A DNA stretch of 64,000 nt. Source: Clostridia bacterium (GTDB taxonomy: Bacteria > Bacillota_A > Clostridia > Oscillospirales > Acutalibacteraceae). The notes beneath the pieces are model-generated. The model did no database searches and was not told the DNA's origin. It was given only the letters and a program-made list of their open reading frames with translations. How positions within the stretch are numbered: the first letter of the stretch is position 1; each line of letters opens with the position of its first letter. The stretch covers positions 62,001 through 126,000 of the forward strand of contig JAFQKE010000028.1 of assembly GCA_017397065.1 (NCBI GenBank), written 5' to 3'. Both the position numbers and the translations under genes were made by a program. This document shows, one piece after another, positions 53,153 through 62,089 of the stretch.

Positions 53153-53400
53153 TCAAGGTCTATAACCTCGTTCCGCAGCCGCGGACTAAGTCCGTTTATT
53201 CCGAACAGGTTTTATGCATTTAGCTAAGTCTCGTTCCGCAGCCGGAAAGCAGGCAGATAAATTGTAGTTAATGTACGGAATGAGGGTTGAATTGTAGGGA
53301 ATGACCAATGTGTCATTCCGCAAAAAAATACGGTAATTTGATTGTTTTGTTACGGAACAACACGCCGGTTGTTCCCTACAAAGGTTCCCCATATTTTGCA
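53121..53400. repeat. repeat island after hydE, including a 63-bp tandem duplication
   Basis: GACTAAGTCCG at 53121 and again at 53184 begin two 60-bp copies, both ending in CTCGTTCCGCAGCCG. The first copy codes for the end of HydE. From 53215 to 53390 the sequence matches the left half of the MITE-like element at 34850-35030. A GTTGTTCCC hairpin member closes it. Together with the operator-like repeats at 53436 this accounts for the 360-bp gap before hydG. Confidence 0.7.
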
Positions 53401-53435
53401 GGTCAATTTATGATTTGTCCATCCCTTTATAAAAC

Positions 53436-53473
53436 GTGACAAAGTCACCGATAGTGTGACGAAATCACTGATA
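53436..53473. promoter_or_regulatory. tandem palindromic operator-like sites before hydG
   Basis: GTGACAAAGTCACCGATA (53436-53453) and GTGACGAAATCACTGATA (53456-53473) are direct repeats exactly 20 bp apart, each with GTGAC/GTCAC-type symmetry. The spacing puts both on the same face of the helix. They are followed by ATAGTTATAAACTATAAA, also found before hydF. Confidence 0.5.
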
Positions 53474-53511
53474 GTTATAAACTATAAACTTAATCCAAAG
53501 GAGTGCTTGTT

Positions 53512-54960
53512 ATGGCAATATACAATCCCAAATCTTTAAAAGCAGAAGAATTTATTAACGACGGCGAAATTTTAGAAACCATACGCTACGCCGAGGAAAA
53601 CAAAAACAACATTGAGCTTATCGACTCCCTTTTAGAAAAGGCTCGTCCTAAAAAAACCGAGCTCGGTGTTACCTGTGCAGGTCTTACCCATCGTGAGGCA
53701 TCTGTGCTTTTAGCCTGCGAAATTCCCGAAAAAATCGAGGCTATGTATGCTCTTGCCGAGGAGATAAAGCAGGCGTTTTACGGCAACCGTATTGTAATGT
53801 TTGCCCCGCTTTACCTCTCCAACTACTGTGTAAACGGCTGCACCTACTGCCCCTATCATCATCAAAACAAAACCATCTGCCGCAAAAAGCTCACACAGGA
53901 GGAGGTTAAGGCAGAGGTTATTGCCCTGCAGGATATGGGACACAAGCGTCTTGCCATTGAGTCGGGTGAGGACCCCGTAAACAACCCCATTGAGTATATT
54001 TTAGAGTGCATTAAAACCATTTACAGCATTCATCACAAAAACGGTGACATTCGCCGTGTTAATGTGAACATTGCCGCAACAACGGTGGAAAATTACCGCA
54101 AGCTTAAAGAGGCCGGCATTGGTACATACATTCTCTTCCAAGAGACCTATCACAAGGAAAGCTATGAGCAGCTTCACCCAACGGGCCCCAAGCACAACTA
54201 CGCCTACCACACCGAGGCAATGGACAGAGCAATGGAGGGCGGCATTGATGATGTAGGACTCGGCGTTTTGTTTGGTTTAGAGCTCTACAAGTATGAATTT
54301 GCAGGACTATTGATGCACGCCGAGCATTTAGAGGCGGTTCACGGTGTTGGCCCTCACACCATCAGCGTTCCCCGTCTTAAAAAAGCCGACGACATTGACC
54401 CCGACCAATTTGACAACGGCATTTCCGACGATATTTTTGAAAAAATCATTGCCTGCATTCGCATTGCTGTGCCCTACACAGGTATGATAATCTCTACAAG
54501 AGAAAGCGAAGCGGTGCGTGGCAGAGCCTTAAGGCTTGGCATCTCGCAGATAAGCGGTGCCTCCAGAACATCGGTTGGCGGCTACACCGAGGAGGAACGC
54601 CCCCACGATTCTGAGCAGTTTGACGTTTCTGACCAACGCACCTTAGACGAGGTTGTTCGCTGGCTTATGGAGCTTGACCACATTCCATCTTTCTGCACCG
54701 CCTGCTATCGAGAGGGCAGAACGGGCGACCGCTTTATGCAGCTTTGCAAAACAGGTCAGATTCTTAACTGCTGCCATCCCAACGCTCTTATGACCCTGAC
54801 CGAATACCTTATTGACTACGCAACCCCCGAAACAAGAAAGGTTGGTTTTGAGCTGATTGAACGTGAACTGAATAAAATTCCAAAAGAAAAGGTTCGCCAG
54901 ATTGCCAAGGATAATATCGAACAGATAAAGGCCTCCAACAGAAGAGATTTCAGGTTCTAA
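53512..54960 (+). CDS. hydG: [FeFe]-hydrogenase H-cluster maturase HydG (radical SAM)
   Basis: A 482-residue radical-SAM enzyme that cleaves tyrosine to give the CO and CN ligands of the H-cluster. NYCVNGCTYCPYHH supplies the SAM-cluster cysteines (about residue 105), and the C-terminal CTACYREGRTGDRFM with LNCCHPNAL holds the second-cluster cysteines typical of HydG. AAAGGAG precedes ATG 53512. Length is as expected. It is read after hydE but separated by a repeat island and by candidate operator sites, so it may have its own promoter. Confidence 0.96.
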   Translation: MAIYNPKSLKAEEFINDGEILETIRYAEENKNNIELIDSLLEKARPKKTELGVTCAGLTHREASVLLACEIPEKIEAMYALAEEIKQAFYGNRIVMFAPLYLSNYCVNGCTYCPYHHQNKTICRKKLTQEEVKAEVIALQDMGHKRLAIESGEDPVNNPIEYILECIKTIYSIHHKNGDIRRVNVNIAATTVENYRKLKEAGIGTYILFQETYHKESYEQLHPTGPKHNYAYHTEAMDRAMEGGIDDVGLGVLFGLELYKYEFAGLLMHAEHLEAVHGVGPHTISVPRLKKADDIDPDQFDNGISDDIFEKIIACIRIAVPYTGMIISTRESEAVRGRALRLGISQISGASRTSVGGYTEEERPHDSEQFDVSDQRTLDEVVRWLMELDHIPSFCTACYREGRTGDRFMQLCKTGQILNCCHPNALMTLTEYLIDYATPETRKVGFELIERELNKIPKEKVRQIAKDNIEQIKASNRRDFRF

Positions 54961-54974
54961 ACACAAGGTGTTTT

Positions 54975-55250
54975 ATTCCGAACACATTTTGTGCACCGGA
55001 TGACACTCCGCTGCGTTAAACAAGCAGATAAATTGTTATTTATATGCCTTCCCCTTGATGGGGAAGGGGGACCAACGCACGTTGGTGGATGAGGTGAAAA
55101 AACCGCTAAATTATGCGATTTTTTGCGGACAGTCCGGGAGGCCTGTCCCTACAGATGTTTAATATAATCACATCTTCAAATTACAATTTACCGGTTATAT
55201 AATTTTGCACTCTGCATTCTGCATTCTGCATTTTATAACGTCACACGTTT
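54975..55250. repeat. repeat island between hydG and the DnaD-like gene
   Basis: Contains GCCTTCCCCTTGATGGGGAA (55048 on), the GCGGACAGTCCGGGAGGCCT hairpin (55123 on), and a CTCTGCATTCTGCATTCTGC unit (three CATTCTG-like steps) also present at 35306 and 62495. CGTCACACGTTTCA (55237 on) recurs at 35265. No gene seen. Confidence 0.75.
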
Positions 55251-55256
55251 CAGATT

Positions 55257-55751
55257 CTAATTTATAATCAAATCCATCTGCGACCAATCAATGGAACCGT
55301 TTTTATAATCATATTTTTTCTCTCGCGCACGTGCGCCTTTATTCTTTACATTATTTTCTTTCTTTTCTTTATTATATTGTGGCGATTTGTTGGTGGCTTG
55401 TTGGTGGTTTGTTGGTGGTTTGTTGGTAAAAAAATAATCGCTACCTTGCGTTTTTCCCCAATCTAAAAGGGTTATAATAGAATATTTGTTGGTGGGTTTT
55501 ATAGAAATCTCACCTGTTCTTTCAAGATTTGCAAGTGCAGCTCTAACCTTATTTTCACTTAAATCAAGTTCTTCAGCCAACTTTTTTCTCCCCGTTATAA
55601 GCTGACCTTTTTTAAGTGTTAATTGTTTCCACTTTGTTTCTTTAAATGCCGCTTTGGTTAGCAAATAAATATAAACCTTTAAAACATTTGCATCAGTAAA
55701 CCATCGCCAGTTCGTAATATCTCTTGGTAGCTTTACAAATCCGTCATTCAT
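55257..55751 (-). CDS. DnaD-like / phage replisome organizer N-terminal domain protein
   Basis: A 164-residue protein. FVKLPRDITNWRWFTDANVLKVYI opens a winged-helix module common in DnaD-like proteins of phages and conjugative elements; only its first residues FVKLPRDITNWRW are quoted as evidence, with LKKGQLITGRKKLAEEL and NKYSIITLLDW further on. The tail is low-complexity (TNKPPTNHQQATNKSP), encoded by a repeated GTTGGTGGTTT sequence. ATG 55751 follows AAGGAGAG. It lies alone, antisense, between hydG and hydF, with no integrase or other element genes near it. It is best explained as a remnant or stray cargo of a mobile element. Confidence 0.75.
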   Translation of the reverse strand: MNDGFVKLPRDITNWRWFTDANVLKVYIYLLTKAAFKETKWKQLTLKKGQLITGRKKLAEELDLSENKVRAALANLERTGEISIKPTNKYSIITLLDWGKTQGSDYFFTNKPPTNHQQATNKSPQYNKEKKENNVKNKGARAREKKYDYKNGSIDWSQMDLIIN

Positions 55752-55908
55752 ATTTTCTCTCCTTTGTTTTTTAAAAGAGAATACCATAAATTTAAAAATA
55801 TTTCCCCCCACCAAAGAATAACTATGAACTTATAACTATTGGAGACTGCCGCCTCACTTAAAGTTTTTGCAGTGCAGGTCGATGGTTTTCGCTGTCAAGC
55901 GAAAGGAT

Positions 55909-55930
55909 AGCTATAAACTATAAGTTTAAA
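55909..55930 (+). promoter_or_regulatory. motif before hydF shared with hydG
   Basis: GATAGCTATAAACTATAAGT (55909 on) closely matches GATAGTTATAAACTATAAAC before hydG (53470 on). Both are followed within 15-20 nt by AAAGGAG and the start codon. It may be a shared -10 or operator, or a small repeat. A TTTCGCT-gtca-AGCGAAA hairpin lies just upstream. Confidence 0.45.
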
Positions 55931-55943
55931 AAGGAGCATTTTA

Positions 55944-57137
55944 ATGAGTTTAAATAATGTTGTTTCGGCCGAAAGGGTGCATATTGGCTTTTTTGGGCTG
56001 AGAAACGCCGGAAAATCCAGTCTGGTGAACGCCGTAACGGGGCAGAACCTAGCTCTGGTATCGGACGTTAAGGGCACCACCACCGACCCCGTTTCAAAGG
56101 CAATGGAGCTTCTACCCTTAGGCCCCGTTGTTATAACCGACACCCCCGGCATTGATGATGAGGGCGACCTCGGACTTAGGCGTGTGGAGCGTGCAAAGCA
56201 GGTGCTCTCAAAAATCCATATAGCGGTGCTTGTGACCGATGCAAATTGTGAGCTTTCCCCTTTGGAAAAGGAGCTTATAAAGGCAATTGAGGATAAAAAG
56301 CTCCCTCTTATAATCGCTAAAAACAAGTCCGATTTGCTAGACCTAGTTCCCGAAAAATCTCAAAACACCATTTATGTCAGCGCTCTTAAGGGCATCAACA
56401 TAAATGAGCTAAAGGATATGCTTGCAACCCTTTTAAAGGACGCAAAAAATGATAAAAAAATCCTCGCCGACATAGTAAACTACGGCGACAAGGTTATTTT
56501 GGTTGTACCTATTGACGAATCGGCACCCAAAGGCAGACTTATTTTGCCACAGCAACAAACCATAAGAGAGCTGCTTGAAATTGGGGCAACCACGATTATT
56601 GTAAAGCCGGAGGAGCTTGCCGACGCCCTCGATTCAATGAAGAATCCGCCAAGGCTTGTTATTACCGATTCGCAGAGCTTTGGTGCTGTTTCAAAAATAG
56701 TGCCCGATGATATTCCTCTTACCTCTTTTTCTATACTTTTTGCCCGATATAAGGGTGATTTAGAAAAGGTTGTTGGCGGTGCTTTTGCTCTTGATAATCT
56801 TAAAGATGGCGACACCCTGCTTATCTCAGAGGGCTGCACCCACCATCGCCAATGCAAGGATATTGGCAGCGTTAAAATTCCCGGTTGGGTAAAAAAGCAC
56901 TCGGGCAAGGAGCTTAATTTTGAGTTTACATCGGGCGGAGAATTTCCCGAAGACCTTTCAAAATATGCCGCTATAATCCATTGCGGCGGCTGTATGCTTA
57001 ATGAAAAAGAGATGAAAAGTCGTCTGGAGAGAGCCGGTGCAAAAGCCGTTCCCATTACCAATTACGGAATTGCCATTGCCCATATGCACGGAATTTTGAA
57101 GCGTTCTATAAAGGTGTTTAATTTAAACGGGTTATAA
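55944..57137 (+). CDS. hydF: [FeFe]-hydrogenase maturation GTPase HydF
   Basis: A 397-residue scaffold on which the [2Fe] subcluster is assembled before transfer to the hydrogenase. GLRNAGKSSLVNAV is the GTPase P-loop, DTPGID is G3 and NKSD is G4. The C-terminal iron-sulfur domain has the required CTHHRQC histidine region and HCGGCM. AAAAAGGAG precedes the ATG. It completes the HydE/HydG/HydF trio, although it is separated from hydG by a stray antisense gene. No hydrogenase catalytic subunit is within the window. Confidence 0.96.
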   Translation: MSLNNVVSAERVHIGFFGLRNAGKSSLVNAVTGQNLALVSDVKGTTTDPVSKAMELLPLGPVVITDTPGIDDEGDLGLRRVERAKQVLSKIHIAVLVTDANCELSPLEKELIKAIEDKKLPLIIAKNKSDLLDLVPEKSQNTIYVSALKGININELKDMLATLLKDAKNDKKILADIVNYGDKVILVVPIDESAPKGRLILPQQQTIRELLEIGATTIIVKPEELADALDSMKNPPRLVITDSQSFGAVSKIVPDDIPLTSFSILFARYKGDLEKVVGGAFALDNLKDGDTLLISEGCTHHRQCKDIGSVKIPGWVKKHSGKELNFEFTSGGEFPEDLSKYAAIIHCGGCMLNEKEMKSRLERAGAKAVPITNYGIAIAHMHGILKRSIKVFNLNGL

Positions 57138-57141
57138 AAAT

Positions 57142-57190
57142 AAAATCTGCAATAAAAATGCTTTTTTGGCACAATTATTGCAGATTTTTT
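57142..57190. terminator. bidirectional terminator between hydF and serS
   Basis: AAAATCTGCAATAA (57142-57155) pairs with TTATTGCAGATTTT, plus T/A tracts on each side. It belongs to the same hairpin family as 8631-8677 and 34247-34293 and fills the entire space between the convergent genes. Confidence 0.85.
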
Positions 57191-57193
57191 ATA

Positions 57194-58489
57194 TTACTTC
57201 TGTTCAATAAGCTCTTTGCCGCCCATATAAGGACGAAGAGCCTCGGGGATTTTAACCGAATATTTCTCTCCATCAAAGCAGAGGTTATTTTCTAAAAATG
57301 CAATAAGCATACGGGGAGGAGCAACAACGGTGTTGTTAAGTGTGTGTGCAAGATACTTTTTGCCACCCTCGCCCTTAACACGTATGCCAAGTCTTCTTGC
57401 CTGCGCATCGCCGAGATTAGAGCAGGAGCAAACCTCAAAATACTTCTTCTGTTTGGGGCTCCAAGCCTCAACATCGTAGGATTTTACCTTTAAATCGGCC
57501 AAATCACCTGTGCAGCACTCGAGTGTACGAACGGGAATATCAAGACTTCTGAAAAGCTCTACAGAATAGCTCCACATTTTGTTAAACCATTCCATACTCT
57601 CCTCAGGCTTACAAATAACAATCATTTCCTGCTTTTCAAACTGATGGATACGGTAAATACCACGCTCCTCAATACCGTGAGCGCCCTTTTCCTTTCTAAA
57701 GCAGGGTGAATAGCTGGTAAGGGTTAGGGGCAGCTTCTCCTCGGGGGTGATGGTATCAATAAACTTACCTATCATAGAATGCTCCGATGTACCAATGAGG
57801 TATAAATCCTCACCCTCAATCTTGTACATCATAGCGTCCATTTCCTCAAAACTCATAACGCCGGTTACAACGTTACTGCGAATCATAAAGGGAGGAATAC
57901 AGTAGGTAAAGCCCTTATCTATCATAAAATCTCTTGCATAGGCGGTAACGGCAGAATGAAGTCTTGCAATGTCACCCATAAGATAATAGAAGCCCTCGCC
58001 TGCAACTCGACCGGCAGATTCTTTATCAATACCGTCAAAAAGAGCCATAATATCGGTGTGGTAGGGAATCTCAAAGGTGGCCTCGGTCTGCTCGCCGTAC
58101 TGCTTAACCTCTACGTTTTCGCTATCGTCCTTACCAACAGGAACGCTCTCGTCCACAATGTTGGGGATTTTCATTTGGAGCTCACGAACCTTTGCCTCAA
58201 GCTCGGATTCCTTTTCCTCTAAGGCTTTAAGCTCGGCGGCCTGCTCGTTTACAAGGCGTTTCATATCCTCGGCCTCGTCACGCTTGCCCTGACCCATTAA
58301 AATACCAATCTGTTTGGATACCTTATTACGGTTGGAACGAAGCTCGTTTGCTCTGGTGTTGGTGTTGCGTTTTTCGTTATAGAGCTCAATAACCTCGTCC
58401 ACCAAAGGAATCTTTGAATCTTTAAACTTTTTCTTTATATTTTCTTTAACCAATTCAGGATTTTCGGCAATAAATTTAATATCCAGCAT
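57194..58489 (-). CDS. serS: seryl-tRNA synthetase
   Basis: A 431-residue class II synthetase. The N-terminal helical arm (about residues 30-105, rich in Glu, Lys and Leu) is the long coiled coil that grips tRNA-Ser. FRKEKGAHGIEERGIYRIHQ is motif 2, and VVAPPRMLIAFLENN is motif 3. Length is normal. AAGGGAAGG precedes the ATG, and a consensus promoter lies upstream. Some Firmicutes control serS by a T-box; no T-box-like leader can be seen in the roughly 50-nt 5' region. Confidence 0.96.
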   Translation of the reverse strand: MLDIKFIAENPELVKENIKKKFKDSKIPLVDEVIELYNEKRNTNTRANELRSNRNKVSKQIGILMGQGKRDEAEDMKRLVNEQAAELKALEEKESELEAKVRELQMKIPNIVDESVPVGKDDSENVEVKQYGEQTEATFEIPYHTDIMALFDGIDKESAGRVAGEGFYYLMGDIARLHSAVTAYARDFMIDKGFTYCIPPFMIRSNVVTGVMSFEEMDAMMYKIEGEDLYLIGTSEHSMIGKFIDTITPEEKLPLTLTSYSPCFRKEKGAHGIEERGIYRIHQFEKQEMIVICKPEESMEWFNKMWSYSVELFRSLDIPVRTLECCTGDLADLKVKSYDVEAWSPKQKKYFEVCSCSNLGDAQARRLGIRVKGEGGKKYLAHTLNNTVVAPPRMLIAFLENNLCFDGEKYSVKIPEALRPYMGGKELIEQK

Positions 58490-58529
58490 AATTAAACCTT
58501 CCCTTTTAAATAAAAAATATATTTATATT

Positions 58530-58558
58530 AGTATATCACTTATATTCTCTACTGTCAA
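58530..58558 (-). promoter_or_regulatory. serS promoter
   Basis: TTGACA (58558-58553), 17-bp spacer, TATACT (58535-58530) on the - strand. Confidence 0.8.
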
Positions 58559-58616
58559 ACAAAAGATTTTTTACACCCTGTTATTGGTTAAATGTAACAA
58601 TTTTTTAAATTTATTG

Positions 58617-58645
58617 TTGAAAAATACAGTTATTTATGCTATAAT
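58617..58645 (+). promoter_or_regulatory. promoter of the dockerin gene
   Basis: TTGAAA (58617-58622), 17-bp spacer, perfect TATAAT (58640-58645). The start site falls at the left edge of the palindrome at 58651. Confidence 0.75.
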
Positions 58646-58650
58646 CGAAA

Positions 58651-58670
58651 TTAATGATAATAATCATTAA
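58651..58670. promoter_or_regulatory. Fur-box-like palindrome at the transcription start
   Basis: TTAATGATAATAATCATTAA has 8-bp arms TTAATGAT/ATCATTAA. Its core matches about 13 of 15 positions of the Fur-family consensus TGATAATnATTATCA. Position over the start site suits a repressor. Assignment to Fur, Zur or PerR is not possible from this alone. Confidence 0.5.
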
Positions 58671-58693
58671 ATTTTGTAAAGGAGATATGAAAG

Positions 58694-61600
58694 ATGACAC
58701 GCAAATTATTATCACTAGTTTTATGCCTTGCGTTGCTTTTAACGGCCGTTCCTTTTGGTTCTGTTGCTACCGCTGAAGATGCTGCAGCCGCAACAGATAA
58801 CCTTTTGACAAACGGCGATTTTGAAAGCCATGCTGACGGCGTACCCACCAATTGGGAAATCAGGACAACCGAAAATACTAGTTCTGAAATTGTTGAGGAT
58901 GTAGAAATCGCAGAGGGTGTTACCAAAAATGCGGTAAAATTCACAACCACTGCAGATGCCCCTACCACTAGAAGCGAATTTTTCTACACAGGAAAAGTGG
59001 AAATTGAAAAGAATGCCAAGTACACCACCACCTACTGGGTAAAGGTTAAAAATGTAAAGGGCTTCCGTACATATATGTATGAGCCCGACTATGTTGCTCT
59101 TGATGGCACAAACAAGCATCAGGATACCGCAGCAGAAGGTCAGAATATCTACACCTTCTCCTACGATAACGGTTCTACCCGTGTTATCCGTACCGATATT
59201 AAGCACAACTTTACAATAGCTGAAACAGGTACCGCTATTGATGGCGGCGGACCTTCAATGTTCATCTCCCGTGCAAATGGCGTTGAACAGCCCCTCACCC
59301 CCGATTATCCTGCTACCGAGCGTCAAGATGAATGGTTCCAGATCATCCACACCTTTGAAACAGGTAATGATGACGCTCACAAGGCTGATGTAAGATACCA
59401 GTTCTCCATTCCCGAGGCTGTTGACGGCGAGGTTTGGATTGCGGATATGCAAATGAGCGTTGAAAGAAATTACGTTCCTGCAGTTAATGACGATACCTTA
59501 GGTACAATTGCCGAGGGCACTAAGATTCCCGTTAACTTAGGCGAAGAGGTTACTATTACCGCCGAACCCTTTGCATTAAACAGCTTTTTGGGCTGGTATG
59601 AGGGCGACACCCTTGTTTCTGAGGAGGCTGAGCTTACCTTTGTTTACAACGGTAACGCAACCCCCACCTATGAGGCACGCTTTGAAGCAAATGAGGATTC
59701 TGTAATTTACAACTTTGAAGAAGGCTATACTAACAATCAGACTTTAGCACAGGCAACTGCTTCAGTAGGTACCGAAGCATCTGGTCCATATTCTGCCTTT
59801 TTGGGTACCGAAACTAACGGTAGCGGATTTGTTGTTGACTCTAGCTATACCGGTACTTGGCGTAAAGCTACCATAACTACTAATAAGTATGCTCATTCAG
59901 GTACATACGCAGTTAATTTCTCCGGTCAGTACGGTAGCTTAGGTTATAAGTTTTCTGGTCTTGAGCAGAACAAGGACTACAATGTTTCTGTTTATGCTTA
60001 TTTAACTCATACCGTTTCTGCCGATTGGGCAGGTGTAGGTAATATTATTATCACTCCTGCTACTGCAAGTTATCTTGATACCACAGCAAGATTAGCAAAT
60101 AAATCTGTAAGAGAAACAGACGTAACCGCAGGCTGGAAGAAGCTTGAAATTGATTTCAACTCCGGCGATAATACCGAGGTTATCTTCTGGGTTGATTCTA
60201 ACGGAACTAACGCATATCTTTACCTTGATGATTTCGCAGTTACTCCTGCGGCTATCAACTACACACCAAATGTAAACGATAAAGCTTTAGGATATACTAA
60301 CACCGTTAAAACCAGAGTTGGTGCAAAAACAACCGTAGTAGCAACTCCCTTAGGCGAAGCCACCTTTGATGGTTGGTACAACGGCGAAACACTCCTCTCT
60401 AAGGATGCAAAATATACCTTTGTTTACAGCGAAAATGCCGCAAATTATGAGGCACGCTTTATTTCCAGCGGCTTTGGCGTTGACGGTAGCTATGAAACCG
60501 GCTACACAAACGGTCAAACGCTGGCTCAGTTACAGCACACCACAGGTACCGTTGGTGGTGCAACCTCCGATTGGACACCCGATTTATGGAAGCAAAGCTC
60601 GCTCGACGGCAATAATGAATACTTTATGGAATCCAACAACAGCGGTAACTACCGTAAGGCGACTATTTCCAACGCATATGCTTATGCAGGTCAGTATTCA
60701 CTTAAATTTGAAGGTCTGTTCGGCATGATGGGTCGTAAGTTCACAGGCCTTACCGCTAACACCGATTACATTGTTTCTTTCTATGCATTAGTTAAAGATA
60801 ATGCTGCTGCCCAAGTTGGTGGTTTCCGTGTTACCACTGCTGACACAGCACCCGTTCTTGCAGACGGTCACACAATTGCCCTTGAAAACTGCATTGCAGG
60901 TACATATGACTATTACGGTACTCTCGATGAATGGGAAAAGGTTACCTATAAATTCAACTCAGGCAATAATACAGAGGTTATCTTCTGGATGAACCACAAC
61001 AATACAGGTTCAATTTACATTGATAACTTTGTAATCACCAGAACCGCAAACGTTACTACCCAAAAATCAGCCTATGGTACCGCTACTTCGGTTGGAACAG
61101 TTGCCTATAACGAAGCTGTTACCGTTACCGCTACCCCCTATGAGGGCAACACCTTTGAGGGATGGTACATTGGCGAAGAGCTTGTAAGCGAGGATGCAAC
61201 CTACACCTTTAATGCTGCAGGCGACGTTGTTCTTACTCCTGAGTTCAGCGGCACCACCTATGAGCATTTTGCATTAAACGGTCAGGACGGTACATTTGAA
61301 AATGGTTCCATTGATGGAATCCGTTTCAGCGATCCTAACTATGGTTGCGAATGGTGTAATTACAGTATAATAAACACTGATGCTTATGAGGGAAATAATG
61401 CACTAAAGGTCCACGCAAGACATAGAAACACCATTATTCCTTTAACAAATCTTGATGCAAACACCAACTACACACTTTCTTTCTACTTCTATATTAATGA
61501 AATAGAGGCTCCCGCCGGTGACGGTAGTGGCACTATAAAGAGAGCTAAGCTTGATGGTGGCATTACAGCCGCTGATGTAGAAGTGCTTAGTGGTGAAGTG

Positions 61601-61993
61601 GTTGCTAAGGCTGATACTATTCTCTCCACCGCATCCTGGCAGAAGTTTGAGCTTTCCTTCAATAGCGGAAATGCTACCGAGCTTAACCTTGTTCTCCGCT
61701 TTTTACGTGAAACAGATGGCAAGGGCTTAATCATTGATAATATGGAGCTTATACACAAGGATACAGTAGCACCTGAAATTGTTGCCGGTGATATTGATGG
61801 TACAGGCGAGGTTGACCTTAGCGACGTTACCGCATTGTCCAGACACCTTGCAGGTTGGACTACCGACGCAGACGGAAATGCTCTTAACGTAAATGAGGAC
61901 GCTCTTGATGTTAACGCCGACAGCGCAGTAAACCTTAAAGACCTTGTTTTACTCGCACAGTATGTAGCAGGTTGGGGAGTAACACTTTACTAA
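58694..61993 (+). CDS. secreted multi-module carbohydrate-binding-like protein with C-terminal dockerin
   Basis: A 1099-residue exported protein. A signal peptide (about 1-27, ending near SVATAED) is followed by four beta-sandwich modules resembling family 4/9 carbohydrate-binding modules (about 35-260, 345-520, 590-785 and 858-1020). Three spacers of the InlB-B-repeat type carry GWYEGDTLVSEEA, GWYNGETLLSKDA and GWYIGEELVSEDA. A type I dockerin closes the chain: GDIDGTGEVDLSDV and DVNADSAVNLKDLV are its two calcium loops, each followed by an AGW helix end. No catalytic domain is visible, so a scaffolded binding or structural role is likely. AAAGGAGATATG precedes the ATG. Promoter and Fur-like site lie upstream. 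Confidence 0.85.
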   Translation: MTRKLLSLVLCLALLLTAVPFGSVATAEDAAAATDNLLTNGDFESHADGVPTNWEIRTTENTSSEIVEDVEIAEGVTKNAVKFTTTADAPTTRSEFFYTGKVEIEKNAKYTTTYWVKVKNVKGFRTYMYEPDYVALDGTNKHQDTAAEGQNIYTFSYDNGSTRVIRTDIKHNFTIAETGTAIDGGGPSMFISRANGVEQPLTPDYPATERQDEWFQIIHTFETGNDDAHKADVRYQFSIPEAVDGEVWIADMQMSVERNYVPAVNDDTLGTIAEGTKIPVNLGEEVTITAEPFALNSFLGWYEGDTLVSEEAELTFVYNGNATPTYEARFEANEDSVIYNFEEGYTNNQTLAQATASVGTEASGPYSAFLGTETNGSGFVVDSSYTGTWRKATITTNKYAHSGTYAVNFSGQYGSLGYKFSGLEQNKDYNVSVYAYLTHTVSADWAGVGNIIITPATASYLDTTARLANKSVRETDVTAGWKKLEIDFNSGDNTEVIFWVDSNGTNAYLYLDDFAVTPAAINYTPNVNDKALGYTNTVKTRVGAKTTVVATPLGEATFDGWYNGETLLSKDAKYTFVYSENAANYEARFISSGFGVDGSYETGYTNGQTLAQLQHTTGTVGGATSDWTPDLWKQSSLDGNNEYFMESNNSGNYRKATISNAYAYAGQYSLKFEGLFGMMGRKFTGLTANTDYIVSFYALVKDNAAAQVGGFRVTTADTAPVLADGHTIALENCIAGTYDYYGTLDEWEKVTYKFNSGNNTEVIFWMNHNNTGSIYIDNFVITRTANVTTQKSAYGTATSVGTVAYNEAVTVTATPYEGNTFEGWYIGEELVSEDATYTFNAAGDVVLTPEFSGTTYEHFALNGQDGTFENGSIDGIRFSDPNYGCEWCNYSIINTDAYEGNNALKVHARHRNTIIPLTNLDANTNYTLSFYFYINEIEAPAGDGSGTIKRAKLDGGITAADVEVLSGEVVAKADTILSTASWQKFELSFNSGNATELNLVLRFLRETDGKGLIIDNMELIHKDTVAPEIVAGDIDGTGEVDLSDVTALSRHLAGWTTDADGNALNVNEDALDVNADSAVNLKDLVLLAQYVAGWGVTLY

Positions 61994-62089
61994 TCTCACA
62001 AACTAAATAAGTTTTATTAACAAAGTCTCGGTTGCCGGTGCAACCGAGACTTTTCTTTTTATATACAGATAGATAAATTGTTATTTATA

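Noticed and set aside
58490..58560. T-box leader for serS
   Set aside because: The promoter lies only about 60 nt before the start codon, too short for a T-box, and no T-box core is seen.
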